DNA of 64,000 bases, from contig OY987305.1 of assembly GCA_963920635.1 (NCBI GenBank), forward strand, positions 22,468,876-22,532,875, given 5' to 3'. The notes under the pieces are model-generated. The model ran no database searches and was not told the origin of the DNA. It saw only the letters and a list, made by a program, of their open reading frames with translations. Origin of the DNA: Pseudeuparius sepicola (Eukaryota > Arthropoda > Insecta > Coleoptera > Anthribidae). Both the position numbers and the translations under genes were made by a program. Positions 55,918 through 64,000 of the stretch are shown here, piece after piece. The first letter of the stretch is position 1. The number at the start of each line of letters is the position of its first letter.

Positions 55918-56965
55918 CATACGGCAGCGCCCAACGGTGTCGACTGCTACCGTAAACGGCGCATGCCCCCTTCTTTTTTCATACGGCAGCGCGCCAATTG
56001 GTGCCGACTGCCACCATCAAGGGAGTATAACTCTTTTTTTCAGGTGGCAGCGCCCATCGTTTCGAATACAAATAATCGATGATTGTCAACGAAGTATTCG
56101 AATATTAAAAAGAATCGAAGCGCGAGGGATCCTCGAATACTGAATCGGAATGAATCGACACACTTCGCGTTCATTCGGAATATTCGGAGGCCGCGAGCGC
56201 CTGTCGATTATTGATTATGCACATCTGCTCCAGCGGAGAGCAAAAAACGGCGGAATTTGTATTTATGTATCTGGTCTCTTGTCATTTAAAAATATGAGTA
56301 CAAACCACTGTCCTATATCGACAAATTCGCCAATGAATCAAGATTTTCAAGATAAAACAAACCAGAGAACAGAGAACCAATTTGAAACGAGCCTCCTCCG
56401 AGATCGAGAACCGAGACGTCTGCGTCCGAGACTGAAAAACTCGAGAGGTTGAATCGAATCGCAATCGCAACATTTGCGGTACTACTATTGCGACCTCGAA
56501 ACTTGAATAATTCGATTCTTTGCATTAGGATAATCATTCGATTCTCAAAAGTATTCGAATGCAAGATATTCGATTCTGAAGATCATCCGATTCTCCCTTC
56601 ACTAGGGGTAGGTATATATCCCTTACAGTGGAATTCGGCAATAATGTGCGCTGCCGTATAAAAAAAAGAAGGCATACACCCTTTATGGTGGCAGTCGATA
56701 CCAATGGGCGCTGCCGTATGAAAAAAGAAGGGGGCATATGCCCCTTATGGTGGCAGTCGACAACGATGGGCAGTGCCACTTGAAACAAAGAGGTACCATA
56801 CTCCCCTTATGGTGGAAGTTGGCAACGATAGGTTCTGCCGTGCTGAAAACGAAGGGGGAATACGCCTCTTACGGTGGCATCCAGCAGCAAAGGGTGCTGC
56901 CGTATGAAAAAAAAAGAGGGCATATTCCCCTTTTGGTAGCAGTCGACAATACTGGGCACTGCCTT
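55918..56965. mobile_element. Fold-back element with tandem-array ends (61-62 bp units)
   Basis: The right end (about 56605-56965) has six units with starts at 56624, 56684, 56746, 56808, 56870 and 56932, of the form TATGGTGGCAGTCGACAACG...GCTGCCGTATGAAAA. The left end (55918-56055) has about 2.3 units in the opposite orientation, with ATACGGCAGCGC at 55919 and 55980. The centre (56056-56600) is rich in ATTCGAAT/TCGATTC words. Inverted ends built of short tandem repeats are the defining layout of Drosophila FB-type fold-back transposons. ORFs of 63-100 codons are repeat artefacts. Confidence 0.8.
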
Positions 56966-58030
56966 TTTCCAAAAGGCCCTTAACGTTGAAAATAGAAAAA
57001 TAGTTAACTTTCAAAACAATTTTAATCAATATTAACATTATTGACATATCTTTTTCTCAATTTAAATATATTTAAGTCTTTGATTCTACCAAAATTACTA
57101 TTAGGAGATAGAGCTAAATTTCATAAGGCCACAATTAAAATCTTCGGTAATTTTGTGTTATACGCACGTATAGCTACAGTACGGAAATCAAAACGAAAAT
57201 TGGGACTAAAGCTTCGTTTTTGAGATATTGTTGCAAATATGGGGTTATTGGCGATTACAAAAAATATGTTGATATATTTTTCAGTGATATATGCTTTTTA
57301 CTACTAATTAATTTTTTTAATACATACACAAAGTTTGTTTTGATAAACCAACATCTAAAATGTGTCAAATAATCCTCTAAAAATCTCTCAACAAATTGTT
57401 GAAATTACACAGAAATATATTTAAATGAATATTTTTGAGAAGCTTTTGTTTGCGATAAATTTCCTGCCATGCCACTGGATATCTAGGCTCGTCGGATCTT
57501 GGTTATGCCTCCTAATACATTAATATTGTTATATTTGTAGCTGACGGTAGACCCACTAATCATTCCTGACAAATGAAAATGTCGACCGTCTTCAACAATA
57601 ATGTTCTTCTTTAAGCCCGTATCGATTTATAGTTCAGCGAAATTTTCGTTATATGGCCCATATAAGGAACGAATTAAAATGTCTATTTTATAGCCGCACG
57701 CCGTATTTTTGTTTTAATTAGGAGGGGTCGTATAAGACCAGGTGTTAAAATAGTTTTTACAGCCATTCGGTGACACTTTCAAAGTAATCGAGGGGATTAG
57801 TTGACATTGATGGAAAATAAATTAAGAAAAATCCTGGCACATTAAAACACAAAAATCGATATATCATGATGATATCAACACAAGGAACTATTTCAAAAAG
57901 CAGCGTCTATAGGCTGCGTAGAGTGTAGATGCGAATTTTATCTTGTATAATAATAGGTATCACGATTTATTGTTAAGAACTTGATAATGAATAATTATTA
58001 TTATTCTGTATTGAATAATAGTTATTTATG
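56966..58030. other. No recognised gene
   Basis: AT-rich; a 60-codon ORF at 57041 lacks signatures. Confidence 0.35.
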
Positions 58031-58144
58031 TACCAAGGCACTGAAGTTAAACTTTTTATGACTCATGTGGAATTTAGTTGCCGAGGCCTCTGGCTGACAC
58101 AAATAAACCACATGAGTCATAAAAAGAACTTCAGGGCCGAGGTA
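58031..58144. mobile_element. MITE family G, good copy (114 bp)
   Basis: TACCAAGGCACTGAAGTT at the left versus AACTTCAGGGCCGAGGTA at the right. Inner arms TTTTTATGACTCATGTGG and CCACATGAGTCATAAAAA are perfectly complementary. The spacer GAATTTAGTTGCCGAGG is shared with 19508-19621. Confidence 0.82.
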
Positions 58145-58668
58145 GATATTATATATATTTTTTTGAAATCGGAAAAAATGTTTTATTAGGCAAGAAAATA
58201 ATCATAAGGGATCACCCGTCCATGAACCAACTGCGCGCGGCGTTGCTTGACTTTGACGATCGCTCTACCTAGGTCAAGTATGATAAGGAACCTTCGAACA
58301 GACAAACCAAACTGCTGCTTGTTGTGCAATGTGCAGCCTCCATAACAAATCTATTGATATTCAAACATACTAAAATATTTATACTGAAAGATTGCGCTGC
58401 TATATAAGTAAAAATTTCGCAATGTGTACGAAAAGTTAAATGGGTCTTTTGTGGCCGGGTTTTGAATATTTGGTCACTTTTGACGGGCGATGGCTACGCG
58501 TCTGATGTTTGATGTTTACATATCTCGCCAAGGCCTACTTATTGAAAAAATCGTACAATAATGGGCTACTGTATTAACCGTTTGACATATTTTGGTGTTT
58601 TTTTAAATCGATTAAGCTTTGCCCATTTTACATAGTACAGCAATATTCAGTGCTTATTTTGTAACCGG

Positions 58669-58843
58669 TTGATAGATCGTTAAGGGTGGGTCTTCAGGGT
58701 GGGTTTGTAATGTCAGATGAGACTGAGGTATAATTCAGCTCAAACCTCCTTACAGGTAAGTCAGTTGATCTTATAATTATACCTCAGTCCCATCCTCAAT
58801 TACAAACACACGTAGATGTTTAAAGAATAACAACGATCTATCA
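58669..58843. mobile_element. Small inverted-repeat element
   Basis: GTTGATAGATCGTT at the left and AACGATCTATCAAC at the right are exact complements. Inner arms include GGGTTTGTAAT/ATTACAAAC and ACTGAGGTATAATT/AATTATACCTCAGT. 175 bp, no ORF. Confidence 0.75.
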
Positions 58844-58844
58844 A

Positions 58845-61189
58845 CATGAGTACACGTCTAGGCTAGCGTGAAGGTAGATACGTATATATATGTCCACCTG
58901 TCCACGGGTTGAGCTAATAGGTTCATTGAAAAAACATCTTCAACCCTAATGTTGATCTGCAAGTATGCATATTATATCTAACCTGATTGTCATGTGGGAA
59001 ACATGCACGTCTGTGATTATTAATACGCTTTCTGCGGGTTTCTAGAAAAAACTGTTAGGAGGTACCTAAGTATTCAATATTACGACCATTAAAAATAAAA
59101 TTCCCTCATTAAACTTGAAGAAATTCTATGTTGCAAGCAAGGGTTACAGGTTACAGCTGCGACGAGCTACAGTTATCATTAACAAATATTACTCTCCCAA
59201 AAGAACTAAGGCTCGTTCAGAAACCTAACTCTTAGCGTTACAACTAAAACCACAGTCAATTACACGGAGAAAAAATATATTTAAAGCTAAAATAATAATA
59301 CGTATTAGGATATTTAATACTATTTGGCACAGCAATACTATATTTTATAAAGTAAAATATTTTTATAATATCGGCTGTATATTATAAGAGAAGAGCAAAT
59401 ATACCGGTATTTCGTTTAACAACTTGTGTGCGATTTAAATCTAAAAACTAAGATGATAACACATATAATATTAATGCTTTTAATATGACTATTTGTTACA
59501 TTCATTATTAATAAAGTGTATAATAATTTCCAGCGTGCAATATTTCTTATTATAAAATTTAATAAATATATATGCTGGAAATATTCCGGAAAAAATATAT
59601 ATGCATATAAGTAGTGAACATATTGAGTTGTTACTTTAAATATATTTTATAGTAATTGGTAATATTTATATATAATATAAATTAATATAAGAGAACAAAT
59701 TTGCAGGCTGTCCCACCGCGGTCAATGGACATCTTCCAGACTTTTTGTCGATCGTACCCGTAAGCATCTTTAGTAACGACTCGTCCTATGTTGGATCGCA
59801 ACTTATTATCAGTAAGATCGCCACTAGATATTACGTAGTACCATTTTCTTTGATATTACTAAGGCATCTGATGATCCGTTACAATCCCTCAATGGACGAG
59901 TCCCATGAAAGATGCTCTCAGTTAAGACTAGCGAAATGTCTAGAAAATTTCCATCGACCACGGCGCAACAGCCCAGAAATTCATTCTAACACGGACAACA
60001 GCCGTGAAAGCCTAAAAATAAGAGAAATAAAAAGTGCATAGAGGTTTTGAATATAATAAAAAATATTTATGTATTTATTTAACACTTGGATCGAAGGGAA
60101 TAAAAAAAATTCACATTTAACAAACGCCCATTTATTTTAACGTTTTTAAACAAATATAAATAATTCTAGTTCTTATTGTTGAAATACATAACTGCTCAAA
60201 CGAACATATTTATTCATTAACTTACAAAATTTGCTATAAAAACTGATGGTAAAAAAATATAAACAAACTTTAAAAAAATAACGATTTTTATCAGTATACT
60301 ATCGAATAAATAAAAAACGCACTTTTAATAATATGCACACCTACATTAATAAATCTCTATTCTCTACAATCTACTAAGTATTGGCTATTGGATATAATAA
60401 GCCCATTGGCACTGGCCCATTATATCCAAGTAAACATAAAAGGAATGCGCACCATCAAGAAACAGTCCAAGAAGGTCAACTCAATTTACCACATCTTCTT
60501 GAGTCCATATAGAGCACAATAAATGAATTAACAATAATGCCGATAACATTATGATATTTTCACTTACTATTCGAAAATTGGGTGTCATATATTTAGCTAC
60601 TTCACACGCACCTGCTCTAACTGATCATAATATAGCTGTTTACGCAACGGATTAGTTCTAGGAAGCCTTTTAGTTACCCCTATACGGGATGATTTTTTTA
60701 GGTCTACCACCGCGATTTTCTCGCTCATTTTGCGGCCTACAAAAAAACGCAAGGAACAAAAATGTGGCAATTTTGGACAGCTAAGTGGTGCTGCAAAAGA
60801 AATCGGCATCCATGGCCAACTTGTCGCGCAATATTAAAAAAACCTCAAATTGAGCAAAACTATTAATGGCCGTGGAATGTTTATTTTAATAGACAGAGGA
60901 AAACTTTTAGATTGAAAATTGATGGCACTGAGAAGCTTTATCCACTCAGGTGCTCAGATAGTTTCAGCAAATTACACAGGGTCTTCGGCTCTCTTGAGAC
61001 CATGAAAATGTTTGTCGATTTTAGGTTTTTTTAGTACACCGCGAAAAGTTGGGTATGGAGTATGGAGGTATGTCGCCTCGCTGACCAAAATTGCCATATT
61101 TTGTTTTCTTACATATTTTCTGTGCGGCCCAAAATAAGCGAGAAAATCGCTTAATAAGAAATAAACAAAAAAATATTCCTATTAATTTT
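58845..61189. other. AT-rich region with one weak exon-like interval and a hairpin
   Basis: TTTGCAG|GCTGTCCC...TACCC|GTAAGC delimits a possible 53-nt exon at 59707-59759 (frame AVPPRSMDIFQTFCRSYP), unsupported by any family. A 98-codon ORF overlaps at 59745-60041. A perfect hairpin TTGGATATAAT...ATTATATCCAA lies at ~60389-60431. A 70-codon minus ORF at 60597 has no signature. Confidence 0.25.
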
Positions 61190-61450
61190 TTTTGCTCAAA
61201 CTTTTTTCAGGTTATCTTTTTGGTCTTGCAGATCCATCATTTCAGTGTATCTTTTCATTTTGCAAAAAAGTGTACTCTTGTTTCATAACGATAAAATCAA
61301 CCGTTTGCGTTGAAATTGGCAAAACGTGCCCCAAAAACCTGTTAACTTCAACATTCGAAACATAAAATTTTTACCTACCGCTTTCAAACGTTACAGATCG
61401 ACTGTACATTCAAAATAAGGAAAAAAATACCAATTGGACATTGGTCAAAA
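61190..61450 (-). repeat. Dispersed repeat family A, copy 4 (inverted partner)
   Basis: Reverse complement of 62757-62975 plus 61537-61613, including GCAAAACGTGCCCCAAAAAC and CGAAACATAAAATTTTTACC. With copy 5 it forms an inverted pair about 90 bp apart before the later insertion, so family A itself may be a fold-back element. Confidence 0.82.
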
Positions 61451-61671
61451 CAGCATTGGTTTTCTTGAAATAGGGTGTTCTAATTTAGTTCAATTCAATC
61501 CTTTCCCTTTTGAAACATAATAAGTTTTGGTACATTGTTAATAGGAATTTTTTTCTCAGTTTTAATGGTACAGTCGATGTGTAACGTTTGAAAGCGGTAG
61601 GTAAAAATTTTATAAATAACAAATGATGTTTAGTGGCATATCAGGTAAAGGATATCAATTGAAAAAAAATG

Positions 61672-61744
61672 CACTCCAGCCGGGACTTGAACCCGGGACT
61701 CCTACTGTGGCCGTAGGCACTTTAACCAACTAAGCTACCGGAGA
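61672..61744 (-). tRNA. tRNA-like sequence (repeat T, unit 1)
   Basis: Same 73-nt cloverleaf as at 23923 but with an intact T loop TTCAAGT, so both the A box (TAGCTTAGTTGG) and the B box (GGTTCAAGTCC) are consensus. Base 33 is G and the 'anticodon' is CCA. The acceptor has a T-T mismatch at pair 1-72 and no encoded CCA. Best seen as a polymerase III promoter module derived from a tRNA. Confidence 0.65.
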
Positions 61745-62082
61745 TACGGGTTCCATCGGCTAGGTGTTATTTATTCCAATTGATATATAGTTAGTAGCGG
61801 TGAGATGTAGAAGACTTCGGCGTCTTCTACAGCTACTAGAAGGGGTTACAGGGTGTAGGGAAACTATTCATTATTGTTGGTTATGTATACTTCCTATTTG
61901 TTCTTCCACCCACAATATTCGACATATAGCGACTTATTGCAAGTATCGAACGTGGAAATTCTAACCTACAATGTCAAAGCCAGAATATGAAACACAGAAA
62001 GATTTTTAGTACCTGTAATAATTATAAATAACAAATGATGTTTAGTGGCATATCAGGTAAAGGATATCAATTGAAAAAAATG

Positions 62083-62155
62083 CACTCCAGCCGGGACTTG
62101 AACCCGGGACTCCTACTGTGGCCGTAGGCACTTTAACCAATTAAGCTACCGGAGA
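62083..62155 (-). tRNA. tRNA-like sequence (repeat T, unit 2)
   Basis: Differs from the 61672 copy by one base in the D loop region (TTAATTGG against TTAGTTGG in sense orientation). All stems are kept. Directly followed, in plus orientation, by the hairpin and the central junction of the compound element. Confidence 0.65.
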
Positions 62156-62231
62156 TACGGGTTCCATCGGCTAGGTGTTATTTATTCCAATTGATATATA
62201 GTTAGTAGCGGTGAGATGTAGAAGACGCCGA

Positions 62232-62260
62232 AGTCCCGGGTTCAAGTCCCGGCTGGAGTG
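62232..62260 (+). pseudogene. tRNA-like 3' half at the central junction
   Basis: Only GTCCCGGGTTCAAGTCCC and GGCTGGAGTG are present, joined directly to hairpin DNA (GAAGACGCCGA). The 5' half is missing. The break sits in a short shared AAGTC, suggesting a template switch or deletion at microhomology. Confidence 0.75.
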
Positions 62261-62596
62261 CATTTTTTTCAATTGATATCCTTTACCTGATATGCCACTA
62301 AACATCATTTGTTATTTATAATTATTACAGGTACTAAAAATCTTTCTGTGTTTCATATTCTGGCTTTGACATTGTAGGTTAGAATTTCCACGTTCGATAC
62401 TTGCAATAAGTCGCTATATGTCGAATATTGTGGGTGGAAGAACAAATAGGAAGTTTACATAACCAACAATAATGAATGGTTTCCCTACACCCTCTAACCC
62501 CTTCTAGTAGCTGTAGAAGACGCCGAAGTCTTCTACATCTCACCGCTACTAACTATATATCAATTGGAATAAAAACACCTAGCCATGGAACCCGTA

Positions 62597-62669
62597 TCTC
62601 CGGTAGCTTAGTTGGTTAAAGTGCCTACGGCCACAGTAGGAGTCCCGGGTTCAAGTCCCGGCTGGAGTG
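62597..62669 (+). tRNA. tRNA-like sequence (repeat T, plus-sense copy)
   Basis: The same sequence as the 61672 copy apart from a single base in the D-loop/D-stem region, in the opposite orientation and followed by TGCATTTTTTTCAATTGATATCC. The T7 run just downstream would act as an RNA polymerase III terminator. Confidence 0.65.
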
Positions 62670-62975
62670 CATTTTTTTCAATTGATATCCTTTACCTGAT
62701 ATGCCACTAAACATCATTTGTTATTTATAATTATTACAGGTACTAAAAATCTTTCTGTAAAAATTTTATGTTTCGAATGTTGAAATTAACAGGTGTTTTG
62801 GGGCACGTTTTGCCAATTTCAACGCAAACGGTTGATTTTATCGTTATGGAACAAGAGCACACTTTTGTTGCAAAATAAAAAGATACACTGAAATGATGGA
62901 CCTGCACGACCAAAAAGATAACCTCAACAAAGTTTGAGCAAAAAAATTAATAGGGGTTGTTAGTTTTCCTCTTTT

Positions 62976-64000
62976 TTAGAGCACTGCGTAAATGAATAAA
63001 CTACCCTAACTATCTTCCAGTAAGTAGATAACACATACCGAATTTCAAATTTTTAAGTAGCGCCGTTACTGAGATATAAATAAAAAAATACTTTTGGGTT
63101 ACCCTCTAGACCAGAATAACTTGGCAAGGAAAGCCCCAATCAAAAAAAGTTTATATGAAAGACCCCCTCAAAACCACCTGCCGAACACCCCTTTAAAGTA
63201 TTTCTAAACATTCTGACTCACCCTGTATATGAATTTATTGTTCAGTAGTGAAAATTATCGGTAATATTATAATCTTAGTATAATTATATTATACATGCGC
63301 GCATAAATATATTTAATTAATACATGCTCTCAATTGCTGCCTTATATCAGTTAGGCCACATTTTTTTGCCTCCTTAATACATTATTATCACTACAGTGAC
63401 ATTAATAACAATCGGCAATAGTAATAATTGAAAACCAGTTTTTGTTTAAGTACCTACTATAGACACCCAACTCATACAAGATGATCAATCTGAATATTTA
63501 ATGACAAATAAGGTAACCAATATGTTTTAGGTTTTAGTTACTTCTATCTACAGTGCAATCGGCTGAAACTAAAGCAAACCTGTTATACTAAACCATAGAA
63601 GAATCTACTACGCAAATTCTGCTATGACTAAACGTATAAAAATTACATGGTTCCAACAATGTTTGTATATATTCAGACTATAAGAATTATTGTATTAAAT
63701 TTATTCCAAGTTTGGCATGTTTACCGATTGTATTTATTAATATGCAAGAATTTCACTCGCAATTTTGAAGATTACATTTCAATAACAACTTGAAATTGTA
63801 CAGTTAAAATCAAGATATACAAATTCCGTTTCTCGAATCGAATGGATCATATTTAAATCGAGTAAGCGATTCTGTTCGAAAAGACTCGACTGTGAATTCG
63901 ATCACTTTATTCGGTAGACCCATCCAGAATTCCAAAAATTTGCATTCAACAACTTAACAGCTTTTAAACTAATAAATGTTATAAACTAGACGCATACAAC
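62976..64000. other. No recognised gene; mariner-type end at 63225
   Basis: CTGACTCACCCTGTATAT near 63211-63230 resembles the right ends of family B and the 46.9-kb element, so 62976-63230 may be part of one. The rest is AT-rich and featureless to the window edge. Confidence 0.35.

Larger units (their letters stand above)
61614..62756. mobile_element. tRNA-bearing repeat T, compound inverted insertion with 13-bp TSD and tail
   Basis: A 1.14-kb insertion bounded by GTAAAAATTTTAT. Inside are two minus-sense units (starting AAATAACAAATGATG at 61614 and 62026, 412 bp apart), then plus-sense sequence from ~62232. The second minus unit is cut short after its tRNA and hairpin. The left end is ...CATTTGTTATTT (reverse sense); the right end continues 30 bp further (ATAATTATTACAGGTACTAA...). 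That one-sided tail also occurs between the two minus units. Inverted or tandem terminal units with a tail and a >12-bp TSD match Penelope-like organisation. No protein is encoded. Confidence 0.78.
61537..62975 (+). repeat. Dispersed repeat family A, copy 5 (split by insertion)
   Basis: The left part ends GGTAAAAATTTTAT at 61613 and the right part resumes GTAAAAATTTTATGTTTCG at 62757. The 13-bp GTAAAAATTTTAT is present on both sides. Uninterrupted copies at 1276 and 61370 (reverse complement) confirm the original continuity. Confidence 0.85.

Noticed and set aside
56056..56600. Protein-coding gene in the 56-kb core
   Set aside because: ORFs on both strands are rich in R/S/N from ATTCGA repeats and have no recognisable domain.
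55918..56965. CRISPR-like array of 62-bp period
   Set aside because: The whole 62-bp unit is conserved, with no unique spacers between constant repeats, and the array is mirrored in inverse orientation.
62597..62669. Functional tRNA-Trp gene
   Set aside because: Anticodon position reads CCA, but G at position 33, a T-T first acceptor pair and repeated occurrence inside a mobile unit argue against a decoding tRNA.

Overview
The window looks like repeat-dominated nuclear DNA of an arthropod, most likely an insect with a large AT-rich genome. The signs are long A/T runs, frequent TAGGTA/TACCTA words, eukaryotic TATA boxes and GT-AG splice-like motifs, no operon-like packing of ORFs, and almost continuous inverted-repeat DNA transposons, hAT fragments and tRNA-derived repeats. 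Order and species cannot be settled from the sequence. No complete cellular gene was recognised. The longest ORFs are mostly accidental readings of tandem or inverted repeats.

Layout. 50-1182: higher-order tandem array. 2.37-3.40 kb and 13.1-14.7 kb: two copies of a ~1 kb dispersed repeat; the first is followed by a 21-bp minisatellite, the second is split by an inserted fold-back. 6.8-7.7, 19.6-22.3, 39.5-39.9, 40.4-40.9, 41.6-43.0, 46.9-47.5 and 54.5 kb: fold-backs or MITEs, most with TACAG-type ends and TA flanks like the Tc1/mariner superfamily. 8.57-9.54 and 17.07-17.80 kb: two hAT insertions with exact 8-bp target-site duplications; the second still encodes a transposase dimerisation domain. 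Two more hAT C-termini lie at 50.8 and 52.1-52.5 kb. 28.2-32.45 kb: a 4.2-kb nested palindrome carrying a further 1.9-kb insertion. 55.9-57.0 kb: a fold-back whose ends are tandem arrays in opposite orientation. 61.2-63.0 kb: an inverted repeat pair whose right member was entered by a compound tRNA-bearing element.

Most interesting system. Three insertions (13681-14370, 25595-26279, 61614-62756) have one architecture: inverted copies of a terminal unit, a 30-44 bp unpaired tail on one side, and 13-14 bp target-site duplications. That is the organisation known for Penelope-like retroelements with inverted pseudo-LTRs. Two of them, plus loci at 16.3 kb and 33.1 kb, contain the hammerhead core CTGA(A/T)GA - stem II - GAAA with a short stem III and a matching stem I. 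The 33.06-33.12 kb copy is close to textbook. The third insertion has no hammerhead that I can see, but its unit contains a complete tRNA-like cloverleaf with RNA polymerase III A and B boxes. My inference is a set of small non-autonomous elements, some self-cleaving and one tRNA-promoted, mobilised by a Penelope- or LINE-type reverse transcriptase encoded elsewhere.

Coding remnants are few: hAT C-terminal domains, a 50-60 codon ORF at 34.6 kb, an 81-codon ORF at 39.2 kb, a splice-bounded ORF at 31.2-31.4 kb, and some unassigned ORFs.
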